DNA of 64,000 bases. Origin: Peristeroidobacter agariperforans. GTDB lineage: Bacteria; Pseudomonadota; Gammaproteobacteria; Steroidobacterales; Steroidobacteraceae. The stretch covers positions 2,046,001 to 2,110,000 of the forward strand of contig NZ_RYFW01000001.1 of the NCBI RefSeq assembly GCF_004138335.1, given 5' to 3'. This document shows positions 35,381 to 45,188 of this stretch, piece by piece (position 1 is the first letter of the stretch; the number at the start of each line of letters is the position of its first letter). Below the pieces are notes generated by a model, which saw only the letters and a list, made by a program, of their open reading frames with translations, made no database searches and had not been told where the DNA came from. Position numbers and translations under genes: made by a program.

Positions 35381-36328
35381 ATGATTCTCCGTCGAACCCA
35401 TGAGATGGTGAGTGGTGATCTGAGTGCGGCGTTGGCGCGACAGCCCAGCTCCGAGAATACCGTGGTGAGCCTGCACACGCAGGTCGCCGATTACACGATG
35501 GATGGTGAACGCTTTGCGCTGTTGAGCGCGTGGGGCGGGCGGCAGGAAGTGACGCTGGACAACCGGCGGATCGCAGTCGACGACGACACCTGGTTGCCGA
35601 TTCCCTCTGGACCGGCCGCGGTGCGCATCCGCGGGGCCGAGCCGGTGAATGTGTTGACCGTATTGTTCCGCAAGGGCATGCCGGAAGAAGTGCTCGGCAC
35701 TATGCTCACTCCGGACGACCGGCTGCTCGATGAGGGTGAAGTGCAGGCGTCTGCGACGCTGCCTTTCATTCCCCACCTGCAGACGCACGACCGGGGTGTC
35801 ACGCCGGTGCTGCTGTTCATTCGACGACACTGCGAGATGGGCTTGAACGATCCGCTGTGGTTCGAAGAGCAGTTCGCGTTCCTGCTGGAGCGCATGCTGG
35901 CTCGTCATCGCGACGTGCTGCAGCGGGCACGGGGCGTGCCGGTGCGTCGCGCGGCCACGCGTCGCGAGATCCTGCGCCGGGTGTCGCTGGCGACCGATTT
36001 CATTCACTCCAACTTCGACAAGCCGTTGATGCTGGGTGACATGGCTCGCGCCGCGTTCCTGTCGCGCCATCACTTCCTGCGACTGTTCAAGCACATTCAC
36101 GACGTGACGCCGCACGAGTACTTGCAGCGTAAGCGCACGACGGTGGCTGGACGGTTGTTGCGTGGAAGCGAGATGGCGGTGGAAGACATCGTGAAGGTGG
36201 TCGGCTTCGACTCCCGCTCGACGTTGTTCCGCGCACTGCGACGCTTCCATGGCGTCACGCCGCGCGAATGCCGTCGCGCCGCCGACTCGCTGACCTTCAT
36301 GGGTGGCATGGGGGCAGCAGCCGCGTGA
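35381..36328 (+). CDS. AraC-family transcriptional regulator
   Basis: A 315-residue regulator. A strong ribosome-binding site (GGGGAGGGG) precedes the ATG. The N-terminal 190 residues are a cupin-like sensing region of unknown ligand; the C-terminal 100 residues hold two helix-turn-helix motifs of the AraC type (KPLMLGDMARAAFLSRHHFL and VEDIVKVVGFDSRSTLFRA) with the typical HYLF-like FKHIHDVTPHEYLQRKR and FHGVTPRECRR. Its own terminator follows. No enzyme gene is adjacent in the same direction, so its target is unclear; the divergent gene downstream (quinone-oxidoreductase homologue) converges on it. Confidence 0.92.
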   Translation: MILRRTHEMVSGDLSAALARQPSSENTVVSLHTQVADYTMDGERFALLSAWGGRQEVTLDNRRIAVDDDTWLPIPSGPAAVRIRGAEPVNVLTVLFRKGMPEEVLGTMLTPDDRLLDEGEVQASATLPFIPHLQTHDRGVTPVLLFIRRHCEMGLNDPLWFEEQFAFLLERMLARHRDVLQRARGVPVRRAATRREILRRVSLATDFIHSNFDKPLMLGDMARAAFLSRHHFLRLFKHIHDVTPHEYLQRKRTTVAGRLLRGSEMAVEDIVKVVGFDSRSTLFRALRRFHGVTPRECRRAADSLTFMGGMGAAAA

Positions 36329-36342
36329 TTCAGACTGCTTGA

Positions 36343-36380
36343 AGCTCCAGCAGGCGTACCCTGCTGGAGCTTTTTCTTTT
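36343..36380 (+). terminator. rho-independent terminator of the AraC gene
   Basis: An 11-bp stem (AGCTCCAGCAG/CTGCTGGAGCT) with a 7-nt loop, then TTTTCTTTT. It lies 15 bp after the AraC stop. Confidence 0.93.
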
Positions 36381-36390
36381 TGGGCGACGG

Positions 36391-37401
36391 TTATTCGATG
36401 ACTTGAACGATGATCTTGCCGCGCGCGCGGCCCGTCTCGCTCAGCTCCAGTGCCTGCGCTGCTTGCGCCAGCGGAAACACCGCTTCTACTTGCATCTGCA
36501 AAGCGCCGCTATCGAACAGTTGACCGAGCTTTGTCAGTTCTTCGCCGGGCTGCTCACTGGTGGCAGTGCTCGGAGTAGGGCAACGAAGCTTTCGTTCACT
36601 GCACGCCGGCGCAGGTGGTATGCCGACGATCGTTAACAGTGTGCCGCCTTCGCGCAGTACTGCGGGCGAGCGCTGCAACGTGTCTCCTCCGACAGTGTCC
36701 AGCACTACGTCCACGTTCTTCGCGACGTCTTCAAAGCGAGTGGTGCGGTAGTCGATCACTTCATCCGCGCCGATCGATTTCAAATATTCGTGATTGCGCG
36801 CCGAGGCCGTTGCAATCACATGCGCGCCGCGCCAGTGTGCCAGTTGCACGGCCGTGCTGCCCACGCCGCCCGCGCCGCCGTGGATCAAGACGCGCTGACC
36901 TTTCTTGATGTCGCCATTGGTAATGAGTGTGCGCCATGCGGCGAGCGAAGCAGTAGGAATGCCGGCGGCTTCTCCAAACGTGAGTTTCGCCGGCTTGCGC
37001 GCAACGTTTTCTGCCGGAGCGATCACATGCTCGGCAAGCGTGCCGCCGTCCGTCACAGCCACTACGCTGTCGCCTACTTTCCAACCGGTTACACCCGAGC
37101 CGACCGCGTCGATGGTTCCCGCCACATCGCGGCCCGGGATGTAGGGCAATTTGACGCCATAGTTTCGCTGCAACTTGCCGCTACGAATCTTCCAGTCGAT
37201 GGGATTGACGGCCGCGGCGTGCACCCGGATCCGGACTTCGCCGCTCGCTGGCGTGGGTGTTGCCACTTCGTCGAGCTTGAGGACTTCGGGCCCGCCGTAG
37301 CCAGTCATGAGCAGCGCTCGCATTTTCGCAGGCGGCGTATCGGCGGACGCCAGCGGCGCGAACAGCATTGCAAATAAACTAAGCACAAAGGTCAGTTGCA
37401 T
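36391..37401 (-). CDS. MDR-superfamily NADPH:quinone oxidoreductase homologue with signal peptide
   Basis: A 336-residue medium-chain dehydrogenase/reductase of the quinone-oxidoreductase type: MRALLMTGYGGPEVLKLDEV, AAVNPIDWKIRSG, PGRDVAGTIDAVGSGV, and a Rossmann motif IHGGAGGVGSTAVQLAH. It lacks a structural zinc site, as usual for this branch. The first 21 residues (MQLTFVLSLFAMLFAPLASA) form a Sec signal peptide, which is odd for an NADPH enzyme; the alternative start at residue 27 has no ribosome-binding site. If exported it would lack its cofactor, so either the signal is not used or it functions differently. Divergent from an equally exported RidA homologue. Confidence 0.85.
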   Translation of the reverse strand: MQLTFVLSLFAMLFAPLASADTPPAKMRALLMTGYGGPEVLKLDEVATPTPASGEVRIRVHAAAVNPIDWKIRSGKLQRNYGVKLPYIPGRDVAGTIDAVGSGVTGWKVGDSVVAVTDGGTLAEHVIAPAENVARKPAKLTFGEAAGIPTASLAAWRTLITNGDIKKGQRVLIHGGAGGVGSTAVQLAHWRGAHVIATASARNHEYLKSIGADEVIDYRTTRFEDVAKNVDVVLDTVGGDTLQRSPAVLREGGTLLTIVGIPPAPACSERKLRCPTPSTATSEQPGEELTKLGQLFDSGALQMQVEAVFPLAQAAQALELSETGRARGKIIVQVIE

Positions 37402-37624
37402 GATGGCGTTTGTTTCCTATAGGCGGAGGCGATCGTGGTTTCGAGCGTGTTCATATCGACGCGCTCCTCTGCGACTGCGGATCGAATCGGGTTACGCCAG
37501 CGGCTGAGACGAAACGTTAGCTCGGCGCGACGAATGCTGTCAGGCACGCCGCAATGGACGTCATAACATGCCGGTCATCTACAGGCCGATAACTCATCAA
37601 GACATTCACCCGAGGAGAGCTTCC

Positions 37625-38149
37625 ATGTTCCGAATCGTCGTCGCAATGACTTTGTTCGCCGCCACCGCTGCCCATTCTGCCGACGCCCAATGGCCGGTCG
37701 TGATTCCGGCGCCCAATGGCGCCGTGATCCTGTCATCGGCCGTCGAGAAGGAAGGCTACGACGAATATCGATACGCGGCGGTTCGTCGCGTCGACGACAC
37801 GCTTTATTTGTCAGGCGTGGTCATGGGGCCGCGTGAGAAAGAAGGCACGGATGTCGCGGCGTTCAAGGAGCAAGTGCGCCGTGGCTTCGAGCGAATCAAA
37901 GCGAATCTCGCAGCGTCGGGCGCCAGCTTTGCCGATGTGGTCATGGTCAACAGCTTCCACGTCTGGGACAGCCCCAACTTCACCGGCACGCGCGATCAGC
38001 ATTGGGATGCGTTCTACGAAGTGGCGGCCGACTACATCAAAGCACCGTATCCGGCTTGGACGGCGGTGGGCACGAATGGCCTGCTGGCAAAGCGCGGCCT
38101 GGTCGAGGTGCAGATGATCGCGCGCCTGCCTGCCTCCAAAAATCAGTAA
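37625..38149 (+). CDS. RidA-family protein with signal peptide
   Basis: A 174-residue protein: signal peptide MFRIVVAMTLFAATAAHSADA followed by a RidA (YjgF/YER057c/UK114) domain. The ATG has GAGGAGAG about 6 bases upstream. Motifs: LYLSGVVMGP, QVRRGFERIKANLAASGAS, DVVMVNSFHVW, and GLVEVQMIARLP at the end. The Arg that binds the carboxylate of imine substrates in active RidA (PART-like motif) is Trp here (YPAWTAV), so 2-aminoacrylate deaminase activity is unlikely. Exported RidA homologues with lost active-site Arg belong to Rid subfamilies of unknown role. Its gene is divergent from the exported oxidoreductase homologue. Confidence 0.88.
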   Translation: MFRIVVAMTLFAATAAHSADAQWPVVIPAPNGAVILSSAVEKEGYDEYRYAAVRRVDDTLYLSGVVMGPREKEGTDVAAFKEQVRRGFERIKANLAASGASFADVVMVNSFHVWDSPNFTGTRDQHWDAFYEVAADYIKAPYPAWTAVGTNGLLAKRGLVEVQMIARLPASKNQ

Positions 38150-38266
38150 GCTCTCCGGACCGCTGCGGCGAGTGGGCGTCGGCTTGTTTTGGCCGCGCCC
38201 GACCGCATCTATACCGCTCCCCGAATCCCATGCAACATAGCGTCATTCCGCTGCCCCGAGGTGCGT

Positions 38267-38929
38267 ATGTACTCGTTCCGCAAAAAAGCTGTCCTGCCAG
38301 ACGCCGCCGACATCCTTCCCGGCCGCACCACCCCGCTGCGCGTGCCCGAAAAGCACTTCGTGAACGGCAATCGCATCGTTCCGCCGTTCCCCGCCGGCAC
38401 CAAGCTCGCCCTGTTCGGTTTGGGTTGCTTCTGGGGCGCCGAGCGCAAGTTCTGGCAGGTCCCGGGCGTCTACAGCACATCCGTCGGCTACGCCGCGGGC
38501 GTCACGCCGAACCCGACCTATGAAGAGGTGTGCTCCGGCTACACCGCTCACAACGAAGTCGTCCGGGTTGTCTACGACCCGAACAAAGTCAGCTATGAAA
38601 CATTGCTGAAGACCTTCTGGGAATCGCACGACCCGACCCAGGGCATGCGCCAGGGCAATGACGTCGGCACTCAGTACCGCTCCGGCATTTATGTGCACGA
38701 CGCCGAACAGAAGGCGGCCGCTGAGAAAACCCTGGCTGCGTACCAGGAGCGATTGACGAAGGCGGGGCATGGGAAGATCACGACCGAGATCCTCGATGCG
38801 CCGGAGTTTTACTACGCCGAGGATTATCACCAGCAGTATCTGGCGAAGAATCCGGATGGGTACTGTGGGATTGGGGGGTGTGGGGTGAGCTTCGCGTTGC
38901 CGGAGGAAGAAGGGGCGGTGAAAGCGTAG
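38267..38929 (+). CDS. msrA: peptide-methionine (S)-S-oxide reductase MsrA
   Basis: A 220-residue MsrA, which repairs the S-form of methionine sulfoxide in proteins with electrons from thioredoxin. The catalytic Cys54 is in [54 protein letters not shown] (in part) and a C-terminal Cys-rich end ([12 protein letters not shown]) with resolving cysteines are typical. The start [11 protein letters not shown] is taken because it matches the usual MsrA N-terminal extension and follows a CGAGGTG site. Cytoplasmic, single gene. Confidence 0.96.
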   Translation: MYSFRKKAVLPDAADILPGRTTPLRVPEKHFVNGNRIVPPFPAGTKLALFGLGCFWGAERKFWQVPGVYSTSVGYAAGVTPNPTYEEVCSGYTAHNEVVRVVYDPNKVSYETLLKTFWESHDPTQGMRQGNDVGTQYRSGIYVHDAEQKAAAEKTLAAYQERLTKAGHGKITTEILDAPEFYYAEDYHQQYLAKNPDGYCGIGGCGVSFALPEEEGAVKA

Positions 38930-38966
38930 CAGCAGGGGTTCTGCCGCCCAGGCTCGATTGTCGCGA

Positions 38967-39458
38967 TCAGCGGAACAGGCGTAACAGATAGGCATCGATC
39001 GCAGAGGTCCGTGTCGGCAGCGCGTCCGGCTGCCACAGCCCAATCTCGTCCGCCTCTTCGTTGCGCACGAAGGCTACGTCCGGAATCAGCTCCCCGCAGA
39101 AGAGCGCGCCATACTCGGTCCGCCGCGCCGATGCGTGTCCCGGCAGATCGAGTAGCAGCAATGCACGCCAGCGTAGCGTGCTCACGCGTTGACTCGACTC
39201 TTCGCGCAACTCACGCAGCGCGCATTCGCGCGCTGATTCCCCTGGTTCGATGAGTCCACCCGGCAACTCCCAGACCCGGCGTCTGCTGTTCAGTACCAGC
39301 AAGAACCCAGCGGCATCCCGCGCGATCACCAGCGCGAAGGTCACCGGTGAGAACGCGTGCAGAGCGGTTTCATCAATATCGATGACGGACACCAGTCGCT
39401 CGTCGCGCTCGTTGACGATCGGCTGCGGGAGCGCCCACTCCAGCGAAACCGCACTCAT
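38967..39458 (-). CDS. Nudix hydrolase
   Basis: A 163-residue Nudix protein. The Nudix box is visible as GGLIEPGESARECALRELRE followed by ES (Glu residues for Mg2+ binding present), with FALVIARDAAGFLLVLNSRR before it. The N-terminal 40 residues are a short leader with no signal. Nudix proteins cleave nucleoside diphosphates linked to another moiety; the substrate cannot be told from the sequence. It is convergent with msrA. Confidence 0.9.
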   Translation of the reverse strand: MSAVSLEWALPQPIVNERDERLVSVIDIDETALHAFSPVTFALVIARDAAGFLLVLNSRRRVWELPGGLIEPGESARECALRELREESSQRVSTLRWRALLLLDLPGHASARRTEYGALFCGELIPDVAFVRNEEADEIGLWQPDALPTRTSAIDAYLLRLFR

Positions 39459-39583
39459 GCCCGCCTCATTGTGTGTCGTTGTGATCCGCGCATACCCACA
39501 GCCGTGCAGTGAGGAACCGTATAGCCCTCACGCAGAGACTGTCAATCGGATGCAGGTTTCCGGTCGGTTGGTCGGCCCGAGAT

Positions 39584-39844
39584 TTACCCAGCATCTGAGT
39601 TTAACTTCTCAGTGCCGCGAATCCTGCGGAAGAATGAAAGATCGCGCATCGTTACGGTCGGTGTCGTCGCGACTACTGCGGCCCAGGCGGCGGTAAGAAC
39701 TCCTGTCAGCAAAAACGCGCCGGGGTCGCCCTTGGAAAACCAAGCAAGGACGAATGCCGCGGCGGAATGGATGGACGCAAGCGCCAAGTAACAAACGACG
39801 AGCGCAGTTCGCAGGCGGGCGGGGTTTGAGCTGGGGCGGGCCAT
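39584..39844 (-). CDS. small two-helix membrane protein (hypothetical)
   Basis: An 86-residue protein with two predicted transmembrane segments (TALVVCYLALASIHSAAAFVLAWF, in part, and FLLTGVLTAAWAAVVATT). The ATG at MARPSSN has GAGGT about 6 bases upstream. No family recognised. Short basic C-terminus (FFRRIRGTEKLN). Single gene between a Nudix gene and a gene-poor stretch. Confidence 0.5.
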   Translation of the reverse strand: MARPSSNPARLRTALVVCYLALASIHSAAAFVLAWFSKGDPGAFLLTGVLTAAWAAVVATTPTVTMRDLSFFRRIRGTEKLNSDAG

Positions 39845-40222
39845 AGCGAACCTCGAAACGAATTCGCGGGGCCGGGACAATCGGTGCTCTGCGACGACTG
39901 TGTGGCGCGACCAGCTCGGAAATCCTAGTTAGCGATCGCAAGGTGTGTCAACAAGAATCCACCGGCGTTGTACCATGACGTAACAACGGTTCGTGGTAGG
40001 CCCTGAAGGAAACAACAGGACATTTCTTCCTGAGATGCTGTTGCCGAGCGCTCGCAACGCGCCCTGATTGGTCGGCGTTGGCTCGAAAGATTTGCTGCGA
40101 TCCGCGCTCGGCTGTTGATTCGAACGAATTTGGTGATCAGCGGCATCCGGCGAGGCCTTGGGATGGGTATCTTGAGCCTTGTCTGCGGTGCCCGGTCAGT
40201 TCGTGGCCGCAGACTCAATACC
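39845..40222. other. gene-free interval
   Basis: About 380 bp in which I see no convincing gene. It contains a short inverted repeat CGTTGT/ACAACG (39966-39971 and 39983-39988). Open frames here are Arg-rich without family features. Confidence 0.4.
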
Positions 40223-40567
40223 TCATTTTGCCGCTCTCGTTACACCGTACATGAGCAGTCCAGCTGCGTGCGAATGCGCATCTTCTGAGCCGCCCGCCGA
40301 ATGAGTAGAGTCCAAAGTTCTTGCGCTTACCTCACGCACACCGCTGAGCAGCGCAGCGGCGTGTTTGTGTGCATTCCCTGCAACTGACGATGAGCGCGTC
40401 GGCGTCTGCGCTTTCGAGGTTGACGACGTTCGCACACCGCTGAGCAAAGCGGAGGCCTGCGACTGCGCATCCGGTGAGCGTGAAATTGTGGTCGTAGCGC
40501 CCGCAGGACCGCTGACTGCTGCGGTTGTCGCCAGAATCATCGAGATCATAACCAGACGTGATTTCAT
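40223..40567 (-). CDS. secreted small protein with three ALLSGV repeats
   Basis: A 114-residue protein with a signal peptide (MISMILATTAAVSGPAGA). The mature part contains three copies of a 14-residue motif: DAQSQASALLSGVR (33-46), NAHKHAAALLSGVR (65-78) and DAHSHAAGLLMYGV (96-109), spaced 31-32 residues apart. Between them are Ser/Thr-rich linkers. The His-containing ALLS motif occurs in small secreted proteins of several beta- and gammaproteobacteria (from memory), of unknown function. Whether it is processed into peptides or acts whole is unknown. Confidence 0.65.
   Translation of the reverse strand: MKSRLVMISMILATTAAVSGPAGATTTISRSPDAQSQASALLSGVRTSSTSKAQTPTRSSSVAGNAHKHAAALLSGVREVSARTLDSTHSAGGSEDAHSHAAGLLMYGVTRAAK
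40241..40471 (-). repeat. three 42-bp coding repeats (A-H/Q-A-LLSGV motif)
   Basis: Repeats at 40430-40471, 40334-40375 and 40241-40282 encode the three related 14-residue motifs of the secreted small protein; the third is the most diverged. They are about 96 and 93 bp apart. Confidence 0.7.
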
Positions 40568-40792
40568 CGCTCGCTCTCAACTGCAAAAATCGGGAAAACG
40601 AGCGGCGCGCCAAAGAGAGCCGCCGCCGTTCGATGGAAGAGCAGGGTAGAAGGCGACTGCCTGCGCATCCAATCAATTCTTCCGTTGCGAGCGATTGCTA
40701 CCTTCTATGGCGCGCGGTGCCGGTTCCAGTGCTCCAAGAACCGATGGGCAATGTGAAAGCAGTCGATCCAGGCTGCATGTGCTCAGGTTGAC

Positions 40793-41218
40793 CTACGTTC
40801 CTCGATGAGCAAGGGACTCGATATATTCCGTTGGGAAACCCAGCTTGCTCAAGATTCCTTGAAGCCGAGTGGCATATTCCAGATTGCGCTGTCCCGCTAA
40901 AGGTTCAGTGGGCAGGTTGTAACAAAGCGCTGGAACCGCGGGGCCATCCATTACCTGCGCCAGCACTGCTTCCGCTCGATATTCTTCGAGACCAGCAGCG
41001 CTGTACAAGCGATCGAGCTCGGCGTGCGTCATGCCAATCAACATTCCGAAACAACGACCCCGGGCGTCCGGTACCAGTGTGGCCCGGCTGTCGATACGTA
41101 TGCCAAAGCCTTCGACATAGGCTCGTCGAGGATTGATCGGCGAGACATGGCTTTCTGTCAGGATGCTCACGTCCATGAACAGCCCATAAAAGAAAACGTC
41201 GATCACTCGATCGGACAT
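40793..41218 (-). CDS. gamma-glutamylcyclotransferase-like (AIG2/GGCT fold) protein
   Basis: A 141-residue protein with the N-terminal nucleotide-like loop FFYGLFMDVSIL of the GGCT/AIG2 family, a strand RCFGMLIGMTHAELDRLYSA, and a Glu in GLEEYRAEAVLAQ that may be catalytic. True gamma-glutamylcyclotransferases form 5-oxoproline from gamma-glutamyl amino acids, but many small bacterial homologues have other or no known reactions, so the specific substrate is not assigned. Cytoplasmic. Located downstream, 42 bp away, of the esterase gene. Confidence 0.78.
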   Translation of the reverse strand: MSDRVIDVFFYGLFMDVSILTESHVSPINPRRAYVEGFGIRIDSRATLVPDARGRCFGMLIGMTHAELDRLYSAAGLEEYRAEAVLAQVMDGPAVPALCYNLPTEPLAGQRNLEYATRLQGILSKLGFPTEYIESLAHRGT

Positions 41219-41260
41219 GGTTGGTCCTGCCGTCGGTTGCCGCTCCTGCCGAGGCGTATG

Positions 41261-42286
41261 CTACTCCCAAACCGAGCGCAGGCCCCACGCGAGCAGAGGT
41301 GGTATGACGCTCACGTGGCTTTCACCCTCGAAGGCGCGGAAGTGCAGCTTCAGTGAGGGGTAGGCGCGTGTTCTCAGGATCTCGGGCAGGCGTGCCGTAC
41401 TGCTAAAAATGCCGAGGGTATTCTTGTCCAGCACTTCTTTCTCGCCCACTGCAAAGAATGCCACGGCGGGCAGATCGGTGTGCTGTTGGGCATAACGCTC
41501 TTCGATGCGGAATACCTCATAATCTCCTGCGGCGAGGGCGGCGCTGCCGCAGATGTAACGATTAAAGGCTTTGGGCTGACTCACCAGCGTATATGCGCAA
41601 AAGAGGCCGCCGCCCGAATGGCCGAACAACGTGTGATCGTCCGCCATGCGATATTCCCGCGTGAGTTGCTGCCGCACATCCTGCGCGATGAACGAAAGGA
41701 AACGCGGCGCTCCGCCGAATCGATCGATGGACGCCTTGCCTTCGGCCTTGCGCTTTTCCTCGCCCGCCTTTTCGCGCTCGTTATGCGCTGCGCTGCCAAA
41801 GCCGGTGTAGCCGGCTTTTTCGACGGGGCTGAAGTCGAAATTGCGTCGAGCTTGCGTTTCTTCCAATGCTTCTGGAGGAGCCCCGATGCCGACGACAATC
41901 ATCTCTGGCATGTGCTTCGGTGCGCAGGCGGTGACCAGCGCGCTTGCCAGTTGGAATAGCAAACTGCCATCAGTCACCCATAGAACAGGGAAGCTCCGGT
42001 CCGTCTTGGCGTAGGAGGGCGGCAGGGCGATCTGGATTTCGTGTTCCCATGGATAATCCTTTGCTCGCAATCGCCGGCTCGGTTCGATGCTCGCCCCCGC
42101 CTCCTTCACCTGGTTCATATCGGCCGTCACCAGCCTGCCCGGCGTGGGCACGAGAAACTTGCCCGGGCCGACTGGGACTTGGTTGTTGAGCCAGGTATCG
42201 CAGTCCGGCAGCGCGGCTGCCTGCCGAAGCGGTGCAATCAGAGCAACCAGCAGCAGAGTCGTCGCAATCCTTCTCGAGTGTTTCAT
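41261..42286 (-). CDS. exported alpha/beta-hydrolase esterase (Fes/IroE-like fold)
   Basis: A 341-residue secreted alpha/beta hydrolase. The start MKHSRRIATTLLLVALIAPL is preceded by GGAAGG and gives a signal peptide ending at RQAAA. The nucleophile elbow is LFGHSGGGLFCAY, an His follows in FEGESHVSVIPPLL, and the N-terminal sequence (DYPWEHEIQIALPPSYAKTDRSFPVLWVTDG, in part) matches esterase D/enterochelin-esterase-like proteins (COG2819). The substrate is unknown; siderophore ester or other secreted ester are possibilities. Same direction as the GGCT-like gene downstream. Confidence 0.88.
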   Translation of the reverse strand: MKHSRRIATTLLLVALIAPLRQAAALPDCDTWLNNQVPVGPGKFLVPTPGRLVTADMNQVKEAGASIEPSRRLRAKDYPWEHEIQIALPPSYAKTDRSFPVLWVTDGSLLFQLASALVTACAPKHMPEMIVVGIGAPPEALEETQARRNFDFSPVEKAGYTGFGSAAHNEREKAGEEKRKAEGKASIDRFGGAPRFLSFIAQDVRQQLTREYRMADDHTLFGHSGGGLFCAYTLVSQPKAFNRYICGSAALAAGDYEVFRIEERYAQQHTDLPAVAFFAVGEKEVLDKNTLGIFSSTARLPEILRTRAYPSLKLHFRAFEGESHVSVIPPLLAWGLRSVWE

Positions 42287-42446
42287 ACGCACCTTCCGTT
42301 GCGGAATATTGCCGCCCGGAGAGAACACGGCCGAACATGAGAAGTTACATTGCAGGACGCTGCCTCTCGCCTGTATGGCGTCTGTATCGGAATGCCCTAG
42401 AATCTGAGGGCGAATCTCACGGCAAATCAAAGGGCGGGATCAGCCG

Positions 42447-42926
42447 ATGACCCGAACTGAGAGCGGAGCCCCTCAACATCCTTTCCTTCGTGCGGCTCTC
42501 GACCTCGCGTACGCGAACGTCGAGCGCGGTGGTCGGCCTTTCGGCGCAGTCGTCGTGAAGGGCGGCGGCATCCTGGCGACCGGCGTGAACGAGGTGATTG
42601 GCACCCACGATCCCACGGCGCACGCAGAGTTGATGGCGATCCGAGCCGCCAGTCAGAAACTCGGCTCGCCGAATCTTGCGGGCTGCGCGGTTTTCGCCAG
42701 CGGCCATCCGTGCCCGATGTGCATGGCCGCCATGCGTTTGGCCGGCATCGCCGAGATCACGTATGCGTATTCGAACGAAGACGGCGCACCGTACGGCCTG
42801 TCGACGGCGGCGGTTTATGCCGACCTGGCGAAGCCTTTCGCGGAGCAATCGATGAAGATTACCTACATGCCGGTTCGTCTGGAGTCGCGCGTCGACCTCT
42901 ACGAACTTTGGAAGAGCAAAGCTTAG
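42447..42926 (+). CDS. nucleoside/guanine deaminase family protein
   Basis: A 159-residue cytidine-deaminase-superfamily protein with zinc ligands in PTAHAELMAIRAAS (His and catalytic Glu) and GHPCPMCMAAMRLA (two Cys). Spacing and the GGRPFGAVVVKGGGILATGVNEV start are those of the CMP/dCMP deaminase-like proteins with guanine deaminase activity (GuaD-type) rather than tRNA adenosine deaminase. Substrate specificity is uncertain. Upstream of gdhA by about 130 bp in the same direction. Confidence 0.9.
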   Translation: MTRTESGAPQHPFLRAALDLAYANVERGGRPFGAVVVKGGGILATGVNEVIGTHDPTAHAELMAIRAASQKLGSPNLAGCAVFASGHPCPMCMAAMRLAGIAEITYAYSNEDGAPYGLSTAAVYADLAKPFAEQSMKITYMPVRLESRVDLYELWKSKA

Positions 42927-43056
42927 GCTCTGACCGGCCGGCGCCGACTGGCCCGGCCGAACCCTTTTGAATTCCCGCCGCGGTTTGATATGTTCGCCGC
43001 CCCCTTTCAGCGGCGAAAGGGCGCTGCTCGCAATGTCGCGGGCGAACGTGGAGTGA

Positions 43057-44400
<1,344 letters not shown>

Positions 44401-44412
44401 TGTTTCAAAGCT

Positions 44413-44445
44413 AGAGGTCCTTCGGTTGAAGGACCTCTGTTTTTC
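44413..44445 (+). terminator. rho-independent terminator of gdhA
   Basis: An 11-bp stem (AGAGGTCCTTC/GAAGGACCTCT) with a 4-nt loop, followed by GTTTTT. It lies about 13 bp after the gdhA stop codon. Confidence 0.95.
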
Positions 44446-44520
44446 CGGCCGCCAGGTTCTGATTCACCTGCCATTCAAGTATGCTCGCCGGCAACTTGGG
44501 CCAGCGGGAGGAAGGGAGTC

Positions 44521-45177
44521 ATGAGTGGCGTGCCTGCGCTCAGGGTATTGCTTCGTACGCTCTTGATTCCACTCGGTTGTCTGGCAGCGGCGACGGCGTC
44601 TGCGGACGATGCCACTTCGCCCTGGTCGTTCGGCACACAACTGGGCTGGGCGCAAGGCAAGGGCAATTCCGCGCCGCTTTCGAGTGACCTGAGCACCTTC
44701 AGCCTCGATACGTCCGCCACCTTCGGTGAGAAGAGCCGCATCGGCTGGCGCGTGTTCACCGGCTATCGTTTTACCGATTACCTGGCCGTTCACGTCGGCT
44801 ACACCGATCTAGGCAAAGTTGAATCGAAGCTCGCCGAAGCAGTCCTCGACAGTTTCCAGATTCCCGAGAGCGGCAGTCAGCAAACGATCCGCGGCGTCGA
44901 TGTCGGAGTGCAGTTGAAAGTCCCGCTGGGCGAGCGCTTCGCAATGGAGTTGCGCGGCGGCAAGTATTACTGGGACGCGCACACTCAAACGACGAACTCG
45001 TGGGGTGAAGATTTTCGTTCCTCCCGTCGCGACTCCGATGCGTTCTTCGGCGCCGGCATGGAGCTCGCTCTGTTCGAGGAATTCAGCGCAACGCTGGGCT
45101 GGACGCGTTACGACGTCGGCGGCGCCCCCGTTCACCTGTGGACCATCGGCACGTTGTATCGCTTCAGCGTGTACTGA
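44521..45177 (+). CDS. OmpA-like outer-membrane beta-barrel protein
   Basis: A 218-residue protein with a signal peptide (LLIPLGCLAAATASA) and an eight-stranded-type barrel: FGTQLGWAQGKGNS, SRIGWRVFTGYRFTDYLAVHV, VGVQLKVPLGERFAMELRG, FSATLGWTRYDVGG, and a C-terminal strand ending in LYRFSVY. The ATG has a strong GGAGGAAGGGAG site. It is of the OmpA transmembrane or Ail/OmpX-like class without a peptidoglycan-binding domain. Function unknown. Convergent with the narK gene, 11 bp between stops. Confidence 0.85.
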   Translation: MSGVPALRVLLRTLLIPLGCLAAATASADDATSPWSFGTQLGWAQGKGNSAPLSSDLSTFSLDTSATFGEKSRIGWRVFTGYRFTDYLAVHVGYTDLGKVESKLAEAVLDSFQIPESGSQQTIRGVDVGVQLKVPLGERFAMELRGGKYYWDAHTQTTNSWGEDFRSSRRDSDAFFGAGMELALFEEFSATLGWTRYDVGGAPVHLWTIGTLYRFSVY

Positions 45178-45188
45178 ACTGGCGAGTC

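Noticed and set aside
39925-40218. A 97-codon minus-strand frame
   Set aside because: Arg/Ser-rich with no hydrophobic or family signal; treated as noise.
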